64,000 nt of DNA from the NCBI RefSeq assembly GCF_907164915.1, contig NC_061865.1:49077363-49141362 (forward strand), read 5' to 3'. The position numbers and the translations under genes were made by a program. Source of the DNA: Impatiens glandulifera. Its lineage: Eukaryota > Streptophyta > Magnoliopsida > Ericales > Balsaminaceae. Position 1 is the stretch's first letter; every line of letters begins with the position of its first letter. Of the stretch, positions 51,201 through 63,603 are shown piece by piece. The notes under the pieces were generated by a model. The model ran no database searches, was not told where the DNA came from, and was given only the letters and a program-made list of their open reading frames with translations.

Positions 51201-54200
51201 CTGTAATTTCTTTATTTTGTTGCAGTTCATCAGTTCGCTGAGGGACAATTTGAATGCTGAAGTGGTTCTAGGGACTGTGACAAATATGAAGGAAGCCTGT
51301 GCTTGGCTAGGATATACCTACCTTTTTATTAGGATGCAAAAAAATCCTTTAGCATATGGTATTGGATGGGATGAGGTACTTTTTATTTCCAGCTGTCAAT
51401 GCACTATGATATCTATCCTAGAAATCACTCACAATACAACTTAAAGCATCTTTCCTTCTTTTGTCTGTCACACATGCCAACTGTCCAAATTCCAAGTTGA
51501 TTTATTTGATTTAGAAACTTCCAAACCCTAATTCTAGTTTGCAATTTGAACTGGAGTCGGCCATATGCAATCATGCATAACAATTTTGTTTTTTGGGAGT
51601 TCCTCTCATTGGGAATGTTCAGGAGTATCAAGGAGAAAATCAAGGACTTGTATACAAACTTTCATCACCTTTTCAAATCTCATTTAGTTTAAGGGATTTA
51701 AACAGTGATATCCTTTTTTCTTGTCAAGTATGAAACTATAATGGTAAAATATACTACAACAATTAAGGAGGAAATGTATTGTAATATTTGACTGTTCGGT
51801 TATGGGAAGATTTTAGGGATGATTAATTTGATTATATTGTAATCCCTTCCATAAATATACAAGGAACGCATCTATGTATTTTCTAGGCACCTCCTTGTAC
51901 AAAGCATAAAAAAACAGAGAAATAAACATAATTCTTTCTTTTTCGTATATGCTTTTTTACTACAATAACTGGACATTTCCTGTTCTGAAAATAATCTATT
52001 ATTCAGAATTCATTAGGTAAACTAACTCTCTTTTATATCTTGTCTATATATATACTGGATATGCTACTACTTAGTTCAATCAAATCAACTAATTATGTAA
52101 GATTTTCCTGCTAAATTGGATTGTGGTGCAACTTTAACACTGGTACAGTTCATTGACTTCCTATTTTCAGTGACTCTTTCATGAACCCCTCTGAAGGATT
52201 TCAATAAATTAAGCTATTTTTTTTTTCCGTTTGTCTGTGTGTATGGTGGAGGGTATTTTTCACTGAAATGTGTCTTCTTAGAATAACCCATCCACAGAAA
52301 TGTCTAATATATTAAAAGGAAAGAATTTGAAAGGAAAATTTTGTGTGTTATTTTTGGGGGTGGGAGTAGTGGAGGAGCTTCTGTAATGGCATAATGGTGT
52401 TGGGACTTCTATAGCTGAACACTATCAGTTCACAACATTATAATGCTGACTTGCATTTTTACACTAAATCTAGTTAATTTTGCAGTGCCAACCATTGTAA
52501 CTTAACAGGGCTATATGACATGGAATTTATACTTGTTTTTAGGTGGTTGCAGATCCATCTTTGACAATAAAACAAAGAGCCTTTGTGGCAGAGGCTGCAC
52601 GAGCACTTGATAAAGCAAAAATGATGCGTTTTGATGAGAAGAGCGGGAATTTCTACTGTACTGAGCTTGGTCGGATAGCCAGTCACTTCTACATTCAGTA
52701 TTCCAGTGTTGAGACTTATAATGACATGTTAAGGCGTCACATGAGCGACAGTGAGGTGATCATAGTGCTCCCTGTCATCTATTCCTTGAGCTGTGCTTAC
52801 TTTTCTACTTCGACTCTCTAATATAATTTTACATTTTTTTAATCAAATCTAATTTCCCATTAATTTTACATGTTAATCCAACACTTGAGCGACTGTCAAT
52901 GGATTGTAGTGCTCCCTGTCATATTTATCTTGGCACTGCTTGTTTACCTTTTTACCTTTTTTATGCTAGGGGTGAAGAGGTGAAATTCAATCACCTAGGT
53001 CACTTCGCACTGTGCTAATAGAACATCCCTATCTTTCTACTCTTATTCTCTATTTCATAGTTCTTACACCCATAGCTCTATTCTGATTGACATTTATGCT
53101 TTTGCATGGAAATATAGGTAATATATTTCTTCACCAAAATGCCCTCCTTTTTTTAAGTGAAAAACTATGTGGAGAAGACGTTTTTGTAAATTTATATGGA
53201 AAATGTTTTGATTTGATAGAAAAGTGTTAATTTGGTGAAAACGTAATAGTATAACATTAATTGTTTTACAAAATAGGGCAAGGAAAAGAAGTGTAAATGA
53301 GGAACAAAACGAGATGGAAGGTGGAACATATTTCTGATGTGAAAAGATTTGAGACTATTGAATTTTGAAAATAGTGATAAAACTTTAAATGAATATTTTC
53401 TAGGTTTACAAAGTTGCGGGTGATGTACTCAATATTTTCTTATTTAGCTTGTTACACATTGACGATCCGTGATACTTACCTTGCAGTTAAAGTGGCATTA
53501 TTCTTATGAAGGATCCTTTTTCTCCTTGATCCTTGTGTCTTATCCCCCTTACATTTGTACTTCTTTTGTTCCTCCCATCAGGTAATTGAAATGGTTGCTC
53601 ATTCTTCTGAGTTTGAAAATATTGTTGTTCGAGAAGAAGAACAAAATGAGCTAGAAAAGTTGATCCGATCATTTTGTCCTCTGGAAGTTAAGGGTGGGCC
53701 AGCAAATAAACATGGGAAAATCTCAATTCTCATACAGGTATTCTTGACTTGTCAAATCTGAAGTTGTTTCTTAGATGGGAGCTATTATATTTCACAATTT
53801 GTCTGTAACACAATTTGCAGGTCTATATTTCTCATGGGTCTATTGATTCTTTTTCGTTGGTGTCTGACGCGTCATACATAAGTGCAAGTTTGGCAAGAAT
53901 AATGAGGGCATTATTTGAGATTTGCTTGCGCAGAGGATGGTGTGAGATGACTTCTTTCCTATTAGATTATTGCAAGGCTGTGGATCGTCAAATATGGCCC
54001 CACCAACATCCTCTTAGACAGTTTCATATGGATATTTCTGGTGAAGTAGGTTTAGTTGCTTACCGTTCATTTCTTATTGGTTTGTGTTTTGTTCTTGTCT
54101 GATGTTTCTATGGTCCAGATATTGAGAAAGCTTGAAGAGCGAGATGCAGATTTAGATCATCTTAGGGACATGGACGAGAAAGATATTGGAGCTTTGATAC

Positions 54201-57200
54201 GTTATGCACCTGGAGGAAGAGTATGCTATTTCTACTAGATCTATCTAATGGTTGTTGCTTTCTTTATATTGGGATCTATGGATGATCTAGAACTTTGTGA
54301 ATAATTGCAGATGGTTAAGCAATATTTAGCATACTTCCCTTCAATCCAGTTGTCTGCCACAGTTAGTCCAATAACCAGAACTGTCTTGAAGGTAATTGCA
54401 TTAGATAAAGCTTCTCTTTTCCGTCGTACACTTTCTCTAGATTAAAAACATTTTTGGGTAGTCGATTCACGATTTTAATTCACCTCTATGCAGGTGGACT
54501 TGCTTATATCACCAGATTTCATATGGAAGGAACGATCTCATGGTGGTGCACTTCATTGGTGGATTTTAGTAGAGGTAAGCCGCTTAATTCATCCTTTTTT
54601 TATTGAAAAGGTCAACTTTTATTCAAAAGAAAATGTAAAAAGCGTTTTGAACATTAGAAAGAAGAAGAGGGGTGAAGGATGGGAAAAAATTAATAATCAG
54701 AGAACAAAAGAAAATGTTAGATGCCAATAAGATCAATGAATCCCCTTCTGCTACTTCCATGTATGAAGAATAGCTCACAGTGCATGGTTGTATTACCTGT
54801 AGTACCTTTTTGGAGACATAGACAATGAGTTCCAATTCATTGAAAATTCATCCAATTATATCATCCTAATATGTTTTTGTCTTTTCATATGTTAATTGTA
54901 TAATATTTAATACATTTGTTTATTTTAATTGTATAACCTTATGTGTTAACTTTTAATTGTGTGAACTTATGTGTTAATAGAAATAAATAAAATGTCATTT
55001 TGTAACATAAAAACAAAAAAAATGTTAATTGCTCACTATTTCATCCAATGATATCATTAGAGATGATTTTACATCTAAGTTGAGAGACTCACCAACGAGT
55101 TCCAATTGATTGACATTTCATTCTACATAATTATATGTTTTTGGTTTTTAAATGCAAGAACTCGTGTGCTAATTATATATGCTTATTACTAATTGTATTA
55201 ATTTTTATTTAATTATGTGTTAATTTTGAATTATATGTATAAAGTTAAACTATAACCCACTAAAGGTAGCTGAAGTGGCAAGAGTGACTCTTAAGAGACC
55301 AAATATCACGGGTTCGATTCCCACTTAGAACACCTTAAGTTGAAGTGAATATCTTGGCTGTGGGGGTCATGCTAGCATCCTCCACTAAAAATAATGTATA
55401 AAGTTGAACTATATGCTAACAAACAAATAAATATTATTTGTAACTTATAATTGCAAAATAAAATCATATATTTAGTAAGGGTAAGATGAGAAATTTCAGA
55501 ATATAAAAATGAATCACAAACTAGCTAGTAAATACGTTAACAAATGATGTGTAACCTCATTCAATCACACTTCTTATACATAAAAAGGTGATTGGATGAT
55601 ATCACACTTTTTATACCAAATAAAAATCACTTTCAATTTTAACGATGACTTTCCAATGGAGTCGTCAAAATGCCATATATTTTGAAAAACTACCCGTTTC
55701 TATGTATGCAGGCTCATTGTATAATCTCATTTATAAGCCCACTTTGTCTTCTGGGTGAGGTTTTAGGGATCTGTTAAAATTATTATTGTCAGACAATAAA
55801 AGCTAAAACATTAAATGTATGGGCCTGTGAATATGAAAGGTAGTTTTGAGGTTATCGTGTTAAAGTATAGAAATGGCACTTAGTAATCTTATTAATTGGG
55901 ACACTAAATTGGTTTTAAGTCATCTCATAAAATATATGGACGGAATAATATAAAATTTATCACCCTTTATAGAATTTAACAACTTCCTGAATTTTAACAT
56001 GATATCCAATTCCCAACTTACCATGGTAGATTTAGAGAAAATATATGGTCACAAAGCTTGATGATGAAATATGGTTCAGCAATGCACCCCTGTTTCAAGT
56101 TGCTATATCTGTGGAATCTAAGTTAATCTCTGTGTCAAAATGTATCTTTTCTCATTGTTACACGCCAATCCTTGATCACAGCTTTAGCTTCCTAATATCT
56201 GGTTAGATACCTCTTTCTGATTCATCAAAGCAATTCTAAAGAAGATTCCTATACAGGATTCTGAGAACGACCATATCTACCACTCAGATTTCTTCACATT
56301 GACAAAGCGGATGGCAAAGGGAGAAGCACAGAAGATTTCATTCACTGTGCCGATTTTTGAACCACATCCTCCTCAATATTACATTCGCGCTGTTTCTGAT
56401 TCTTGGTTGCATGCTGAGGCTCTATGTACAATATCATTTCAGAAGCTAACACTTCCTGAGGTCCTCTTTCTTTCCTCTGCAAACAAAGTGTGTTTTTTGC
56501 ATTGTTTGCATTTGGCATCTGACAATCTGCGCTATTGTACTTGCCCAATTCTGGGTTTGCTTTATACAGGGCCGAACAAGTCATACAGAATTGCTCGACT
56601 TGAAACCTCTCCCAGTAACTGCAATTGGCAACGAAAAGTATGAAACCTTGTACAGATTCTCACATTTCAATCCTATCCAGACACAGGTAAACAGTTTAAA
56701 TGTTTGGTTTCTTGTCCTAATGTTTCTAAATCTATTGAACTTTCTGAATCTATATTTTTACTGGATGCACAGGCTTTTCATGTTCTGTATCATACCAATG
56801 AGAATGTACTGTTGGGTGCTCCAACTGGAAGTGGTAAAACAATATCTGCAGAACTTGCAATGCTTCATCTATTTAACACACAACCTGACATGAAGGTAAA
56901 TCTGGAATCTATAAATCTGTTGCATTTAGCTTTGGGCATGAATCATCTCCTTGGACAATAAGGCATGTTGTCGCGTTTGTAACTTACTATTTGTTCATAT
57001 ATAAGCTTCTTAACAATTAATCAATTCTGTAGAAGAAAATTCAGATATAGAATATTGGGATTAATGGATAATTCGACTATTATTTAGGTAGACAAGTGTT
57101 GAGGATAGTTATCTACTTAATTTTTGAAAAATGCTAACTTTTCATTAGAAAGAAAATGCGAGATGCGTTTAAAGAATTACAGATTGAAGGGAGCAGAGAA

Positions 57201-60200
57201 ACAAAAACAAAAAGAACAGAAGAAGAAAAAGTGGTTAGAAGATAATTATCCTAAACGAACTATCCCATTAATCCAGGAAGTAACTCTATCATAGAATTGC
57301 ATGTGTATTGTGTATTTTATGGGCATGACCCATGGAATAAAATCACCACAATTTATTCTCTCTTACTTTCTGCAATCCTTTATCTAGATTTTTCTTCTTG
57401 AGCTAACATAATAAATGAAGTTAAACCTCAATTCCAGATCATCTAGATGGAAATTTTGTATACGTCTTCACTTACATTCTTTTATTGATATTAGTAAATA
57501 TTGATGTTAAAGTTGTTAATATTACTTGCATCATATTGATATTACTGAATATTGATGTTACAGTTTTTATTATTTGAATAAGGTCAACTTTTCATTAGAA
57601 ATAATAATATGGAGCGAGATACAAATGAGATGGAATTAGATTCCAATGAGATCTAAATAATCCCATCCTGTGCAGACTCCCCTTTTTCATGACAAATTCA
57701 CTAGAGTAAACCTCTAAGGTACTAAATGGTTTTCTTAGAAAGAGGGATAATCTAGCCTAGTTATGTTTTGTAAGTCTTCTTTGTACTAACTATGGATTAG
57801 GCTGGGTTGAGCAAAATAGATTGGATTTTAACCCTTTTTGGTTTGTGGATTTGACATAGGCACTAGTGCTCTAATACTATGTTTAGTAATTCACCTAAAA
57901 TCATAAGCTAAATTAGACCAACTAAAGCTCACATAAAGAAACTCCAAACTACATGTTTAATTGCTTCAACGTTCACATGAAATTTTGAGACTTATTAGCC
58001 CATCTATGGTAGGATAATTGCTATGAGTACTCTTGAAGTCACCAAAAGTATATGTTGTGGGTGGGTTTTCTGCTACAAAATGTTACAATTTTGTTTAATG
58101 TTGTTTTTTCCCTTGTCCATAGTGTCTTTGTTGAGGCAATGTTTCCTCTCCTTATGTTATTTGACTTTATTTTTGCAGGTTATCTACATAGCTCCACTAA
58201 AGGCTATTGTCAGGGAAAGGATGAATGATTGGAAGAAGCGCCTTGTTTCTCAACTTGGAAAAAAGATGGTTTGATAGATTTTACTTCCACGTGTATGCAT
58301 TATTTTGAGATATGCTATTAGTGGTAACATTGTTTTTATTAGGTTGAGATGACTGGAGATTATACTCCAGATTTAGCAGCTCTCTTGTCAGCCGATATCA
58401 TTATTTCAACACCTGAAAAATGGGATGGAATTAGCAGGAATTGGCACAGTAGAAGCTATGTCACGAAGGTCTTTCATCCATATAATGTTTTCTCTTTAGT
58501 TATGAGACCTTTGAATACTATATTGTTTTGTTCCAATTATGAAACATACATTACTGCAACTATCTGATGTAATTGTTGGTATGATTTGATGTTCAAATAC
58601 ATAGGTTGGACTAATGATTTTGGATGAAATCCACTTACTTGGAGCTGATCGTGGGCCCATTCTTGAGGTTTGATCATAGATATATTTGTTTGATTTGATA
58701 TTAGAAAAAGTTTTTTTTCTTTTATGTTAGACATCTTCATTTAGGATAAATTAGTTATGAAAAATGTTTAGAGTAACCCTTTGAACTTATAACTAAAATC
58801 ACTTCTGATATCTAAATTGTCTCAATTCACCCATGAACATGTCTAATTGGGTCAAATAGATTATTTCATCTAAGATCGAACTTACGGTGTTAAGGTTCCA
58901 TCAACCTAGTTACACTTAATATATCTCCCTCTCATTAAAATGGGTTCTCGTCTCTCTCCCCTCATGTCGGTAGTTGGACAACTTGCATAAGACACTTGTG
59001 GAAGAAACTGCAGAGTTGAAACTTGTATTCAAGATTGAATATACTTGCTTGGATGATCTCCAAGGGCTCTGGTGATCTCTAGTACTTGTGCTTGAAAGAA
59101 ATATATTTTTGTTACTTATAGAGGCATGTTTAGTTATCACAGGGTTATAGTTTGCTAGCACAACATCAATTACTGGAGTGGAAGTTGTTCAAGATTACAT
59201 AGATGTAGAGCTAACCAACCAATACAACAACAATTTTGAACTAGGCCTTTAAACCATCAATTTCAGTGAAAGAAAGTTGTAGCACCAGTAAACTTAGTAA
59301 ATATGGAGCTAGACAATGAAACTAGTTTACAACAAATAGCTAAGAGAAATAAAACAGAGGAATCAGTAGGAAACAGCCACGGCCAGTTGGTAACCCTAGC
59401 CAACTAGCAATACAGTCCAGACCACAACAAATGGTGAGTTTTCATCAACGACAGTACAAGTCATCTCGTGTAAGCCAATATAAGTGCCTGAAAAGAAGTA
59501 TTTTCATGTAGACCAATATAAGAAATTAATGTTTCATATTTATTGATTAAACAATTGTGAGTGTCTTGACATTTGGATGTTCAGTGGTTCACTTGAAAGT
59601 GACATCATTACAAATTAGAAGATGTGCGGTGATATTTTATTTAGAAATACTATGAAATCTTTCTCAGGAGTTATTCTCTTTGAGATCTCACATGGAGAAT
59701 TCTGTCTTTTCAGGTTATTGTGTCAAGGATGAGATATATATCATCACAAACAGATCGTACCATTCGCTTTGTGGGACTATCAACAGCCTTGGCAAATGCC
59801 CAGTATGCTTTTAGTGCTAGATCACTTTTCTTTTGTCTTTGAACATTTGATTTCCTCTCTTTGTTGGATCTCACTTCTGTGCCTGTTTTACATAATTTAT
59901 CTTCTAAATTCTCATTAAGCATTACACTATGCCTTAGTTCAATTTAAGATGAGCTTAATTCTAATGTGCAATAACTAATGGTTAGTCTTGAATGTTTTAA
60001 AATTACAACTTCTGATGGAATCTGTTAGTATTGTTGTCTTCCTTCTCTTCTAGGCCCACTCTATAATGGGAAGATGTTTTCCCTTAAAAATGGAAACAAA
60101 CTACAGTTTTCTTCATAGAATATATAGTAATCTGATTCTGTAAATCTAACTTGTAATTTAAATTTTTTTTGTGTGTATTTAGTGATTTAGCTAACTGGCT

Positions 60201-63200
60201 GGGTGTTCCAGAACCTGGATTGTTCAATTTCAAGCCTAGCGTGAGGCCTGTGCCTCTTGAAGTTCATATTCAGGCAAGTGGCTTCACTATTTCACATTGT
60301 TGCACTTCAAATCCCGATCTCTCTTTTATGCCATTTATACTATGTGCCATATCCTTTATTCCCGGTAATGTGTTTAACTATTGCAAAGAGAATTCAAAGT
60401 AAAAACAGTTCATCCTTCATGATTACTTGAGAAAATCAAGGAGGGTTATGATGGTTGTACACAACCATGATGATAGGGGATTCCTTAGTAGAAGGCTTAG
60501 GAAGATCATTGCAGTTTTTCCCTCATATTACTAATATATTTTGAAAGTTCAGGACCTAATATACCATTTTAAGCATGATGACGACTCTGTAGTCTGGAAT
60601 ATAAATAATGATTGGTTATGTATGAATATATGTTTCATGAGCACGTGAATACAAGTGGTATTAGAACAATTCTTGAATGCTGTATTTATTGGGAGGAAAA
60701 TACATCTCTACCATGTTAAATTAAATAAAAGTCACAACACACTTTCCAGAAGCTATTGTGCATTGCAATAGCAAATACATGTCAAAAGAAGGCTATACAA
60801 TCCCAAACACAACACTACAAAAGGCAGGCATTATCAGAAGCATAAGTTGGGTCAGATTCCCCAATTAGAATTGGCTTGTGTAAAGAGTGGGGGTTGGAGG
60901 AGGCTACTATCCATTCTAGAAGATGAGTTGGTGTTCTTCGTTGGTCATATATCAAAGTAGGAAAGGTTGAAGTATTCTTCTACAATGGTTTTCTAGTTGC
61001 AAGCGTGTTAGAAAATTGCTAGGTCTGATGCGCTGGACACTTAATGCATGAGGCTGGTTAGGGTATCACAAACATCCTTTATCTTATGTAAAACAAGGCT
61101 AGAGAGAAGCCTTAGTATTTTACTTTTATATTTATATATAGATTTGAGGGCAACAAGCTTGTCATTTAGTATTTGCAAGCCCTATTATTTTATTTAATAT
61201 TGGCATTGTCTTATCACCTAATTTCCAATTACTATTTTTGAATGTGGCCTGTTCTTCCAGTTCTACATAGACAAATACCTTCTCAAGTCTTAATAATGTA
61301 ATGAATGTTTACATCTTTCGCTAATGCATGCAAGGTTTATCACATTTATAATTATTTCATTGTATCCATGGATGAACTTTCACCTATTGCTTCAGGGATA
61401 TCCAGGGAAGTATTACTGCCCTCGAATGAATAGCATGAACAAGCCCTCATACGCTGCTATATGCACCCATTCTCCTACCAAACCTGTTTTAATATTTGTA
61501 TCTTCTAGACGACAAACAAGGCTTACAGCACTAGATCTAATTCAGGTAGGAGACATCATCCGCACTGGAAAATTACTATGAGTGCAATTAGTAGATCAAC
61601 ATTTATAATGCAATGACAACTGTTGTGTACTTTCTTGTTATGAAGTTTGCTGCTTCAGATGAACAGCCAAGACAGTTTCTGAATATCCCAGAAGATGCAC
61701 TACAGATGGTTCTATCACAGGTTACTGATCAGAATTTAAGGCACACTCTACAATTTGGTATTGGATTGCATCATGCAGGACTGAATGACAAGGATAGGTC
61801 TTTGGTTGAGGAACTTTTCGGGAACAATAAAATCCAGGTTGCAACTAATTTCGTAATCGTATATTCATGATGTTATTGATCAGTCTTGCACATTATTTCT
61901 GTTGAGGTAACTTTTTCTCTTTTTCTCTATTCTTTCTGTATAATGTTTCAGGTATTAGTTTGTACTAGTACATTGGCATGGGGTGTTAACCTCCCAGCAC
62001 ATCTGGTTATTATCAAGGTATGTATAATCAAACTAGCCTTTGGAATCTGTTTTAAACATTTTTTAAATCTTACCCAAATTGATTTTGGATCATAGAGAGA
62101 ATCAGAGTGAGTGCTAACACCATTTATCTATTTATCAAGGAAGAACTGTGTAATCTGATTACAATAATTGATTAAAGATACAAACCATTGAGACCCATAA
62201 GCATTTGACACGTGAGACCCATAAGCATTTGACACGGTAGTAGTTGATTAAATACAAAAAGATGAACTTCTATTATTGATAGGAAAGGATACACAAGTAT
62301 AAAGGACAATTCACAAACTTCACTATGACATTCAGAAATATCTAATTGTTGGTACAAGTTGGTAAACATGACTTAGGTGTAGATAGTGTAGCCAAAATAC
62401 ATCTTTACTGAAGGGAAATGAAGAAAGACAATGACAAAGTCCTCTTTAATTCAAGTGTATATGGTACAAATAGGATTAAGATTCAGGGGTAGACAATCCG
62501 TCGGTGGAGAGACAACCGCAATGGACGATCCATATTCATCTTCTAGAAATAGTTAGTAGTTAGAAGTAGTTATCTGAAATTACTAAGTCCTTGTACTTTT
62601 ATTTTAGTTACAAATGAGTCTCGTTAGTTTTGCCAGCTCATTAATTGCTTTCATTTGTTGGTTATAACATACCTGACCTATATTTTATAAATAGGCCGAT
62701 TGATCAAAGTAATAGATATCAGATATTTATGATTGAGTTGAAGTCATTAGTTTCTCACCTCCTCCTTCAGTTAGTCGATCTCCTGAATCATAAAACCCTA
62801 TTGGTTCGGTAATATTGATGGCTTTCCATCTTAGTAAGTCGAATCTTACTCCTTGAGTTTTGATCCTTTAAAATACAGTAAGATGGGGAACAATAATGCT
62901 GTTTAAGATCATGGATATAAGTTAAACATGTGATGCCTCTTACAATGTCATTTTGGGAAACTACATTGTGGATGGAAACAAGGTTGGCTGATAGTTTTGG
63001 TACATGAAGAGAATTTTTAAGGTTTGTTAGGGTATTGGATATTATATTATGTGTGGGATTTGAATAATATCTCATAATATAATACTAATGCGATATCATT
63101 TGATGTTGGTACTATATATCTTTCTTAGAGAACTTAAGCATGCAGATGTCTGACCACTGTCTATTTCCACATGACATGTTTACCACATCTGGTATTTTTA

Positions 63201-63603
63201 ACAAATTTGCTACTTTATTTGCAGGGTACTGAATTCTATGATGCAAAAGCAAAACGTTATGTGGATTTTCCAATTACAGATATCTTGCAAATGATGGGTC
63301 GTGCTGGTCGGCCACAATACGACCAGCATGGTAAAGCTGTTATTCTGGTTCATGAACCTAAAAAGAGCTTCTACAAAAAGGTTGCAATGAACTTCATCTT
63401 GTGCAGTTAAGCTCTTGGGCCATTCTCTATGCTATTTAATTGATGTTCTTTCTTTGCAGTTTCTATATGAACCTTTCCCTGTCGAAAGTAGTCTCAAAGA
63501 CCAATTGCATAATCATCTAAATGCTGAGATAGTTTCTGGGACAATTTGTCACAAGGAAGATGCAGTGCATTACCTCACTTGGACTTATCTCTTCCGCAGA
63601 CTG
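39218..63603 (+). CDS. Ski2-like DExH RNA helicase, DExH14/ASCC3 type; 40 exons, 3' end outside
   Basis: A double-cassette helicase of the Brr2/ASCC3 family. In other eukaryotes ASCC3 works with the ASC-1 complex in alkylation repair and in splitting collided ribosomes; the plant role is less clear. Exons: 39218-39324, 39519-39580, 39652-39808, 40646-41099, 41168-41233, 42093-42197, 42678-42968, 43571-43687, 43775-43834, 44455-44526, 44594-44710, 44785-44946, 47049-47114, 47676-47828, 47900-47983, 48220-48294, 48390-48521, 48600-48665, 50224-50289, 50411-50533, 51226-51375, 52543-52755, 53582-53737, 53821-54045, 54119-54220, 54311-54391, 54494-54574, 56257-56460, 56570-56686, 56773-56895, 58179-58268, 58343-58468, 58605-58667, 59714-59802, 60183-60273, 61396-61545, 61646-61837, 61952-62017, 63225-63380, 63460-63603. 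Frame holds for 1718 residues of an expected 2100 or more. Cassette 1: APTGAGKT (456-463), DEVH (567-570), SAT (604-606), GRAGRP near 807. Sec63-like region about 896-1249. Cassette 2: APTGSGKT (1304-1311), DEIH (1408-1411), GRAGRP (1643-1648). Both ATP sites look intact. Introns 16 and 35 are GC-AG. Confidence 0.95.
40275..40511. mobile_element. Tourist-like MITE (237 bp) in helicase intron 3
   Basis: Inverted ends: the left starts GGCCTTGTTCAGATTGGGCT; the right, reversed, starts GGCCTTATTTGAATTTGGGT. TTA flanks both ends (40272-40274 and 40512-40514), the 3-bp target duplication of PIF/Harbinger elements. No coding capacity. Confidence 0.85.
42330..42600. repeat. Degenerate tandem repeat with GATCATGATC palindromes in helicase intron 6
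   Basis: About four copies of a 60-80 base unit, each with TTTTGGATCATGATC or a close variant followed by AGATTA or AAATTA and a TTTCATTTGGTAT-type block. The last copy ends near GGATCATGATCGG at about 42585. Confidence 0.7.
45105..45690 (+). repeat. Degraded coding-like repeat in helicase intron 12
   Basis: The plus strand shows long readable stretches, such as [23 protein letters not shown] and then, shifted, [21 protein letters not shown], and ends with [14 protein letters not shown] and an AATAAAAGTTGACC tail. I do not recognise the protein. Because it ends in the same tail as nearby LINE pieces, it is probably part of a retroelement ORF and not an exon of the helicase, whose frame is complete without it. 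Confidence 0.5.
45830..45948 (+). mobile_element. LINE 3' terminal fragment
   Basis: A pyrimidine-rich stretch with TGTAATTC and CTTGCGTTATTCTTTCAATG leads to AAAAGTTGACCTTTTTAAAAA. The same tail ends at 46560 and, in reverse, occurs at four other places in this gene. Confidence 0.6.
46030..46562 (+). mobile_element. LINE zf-RVT and 3' end fragment in helicase intron 12
   Basis: It contains a zinc-binding remnant [21 protein letters not shown] (about 46105-46170), a terminal domain of plant L1-like reverse transcriptases, followed by later parts of the element. It ends in TTGTATTCCTTTTTGTTCTA and AAAAGTTGACCTTTTTAAAA. Confidence 0.7.
48826..49700 (-). mobile_element. LINE 3' fragment, antisense, in helicase intron 18
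   Basis: On the minus strand 48849-49091 encodes [17 protein letters not shown], a hallmark of the C-terminal end of plant L1-like reverse transcriptases. Further zf-RVT-like pieces lie upstream to about 49330. It ends in a GAAAAGTTTACCC tail near 48836. The left limit in the element (right in the window) is unclear. Confidence 0.65.
54598..54780 (-). mobile_element. LINE 3' terminal fragment, antisense, in helicase intron 27
   Basis: It begins with AAAAGGTCAACTTTTATTC, the reverse complement of the tail found at 46540, and contains AGATGCCAATAAGATCAA, similar to the 48935 copy. Confidence 0.55.
55255..55393 (+). mobile_element. tRNA-derived SINE with 20-bp target duplication
   Basis: The body starts near GGTAGCTGAAGTGGCAAGAG (A-box like) and contains GGGTTCGATTCCC (B box, about 55310-55322), the two internal promoter elements for RNA polymerase III. 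It ends in CCACTAAAAATA. Flanking copies beginning ATGTATAAAGTT at 55235-55254 and 55394-55413 are 20 bases long with one difference. It is not a functional tRNA: the folding arms are not kept. Confidence 0.85.
57123..57310 (-). mobile_element. LINE 3' terminal fragment, antisense, in helicase intron 30
   Basis: Starts ATGCTAACTTTTCATTAGAAAG, followed by GCGAGATGCGTTTAAAGAAT and ACAGATTGAAGGGAGCAGAG, close to the reverse complement of the piece at 45830-45948. Confidence 0.55.
57576..57700 (-). mobile_element. LINE 3' terminal fragment, antisense, in helicase intron 30
   Basis: Starts AAGGTCAACTTTTCATTAG and contains TAGATTCCAATGAGATC, shared with the 48935 and 54720 copies. Confidence 0.55.
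62788..63075 (-). pseudogene. Copia pol (pre-integrase region) relic in helicase intron 38
   Basis: The minus strand encodes [21 protein letters not shown], a signature just after the Copia protease, and then [19 protein letters not shown], the pre-integrase region. The middle is scrambled. It is antisense to the helicase and not part of it. Confidence 0.7.

Noticed and set aside
55255..55330. Possible tRNA gene (GGGTTCGATTCCC)
   Set aside because: The B box is clear, but acceptor and anticodon arms do not form, and the flanking duplications show it is a SINE.
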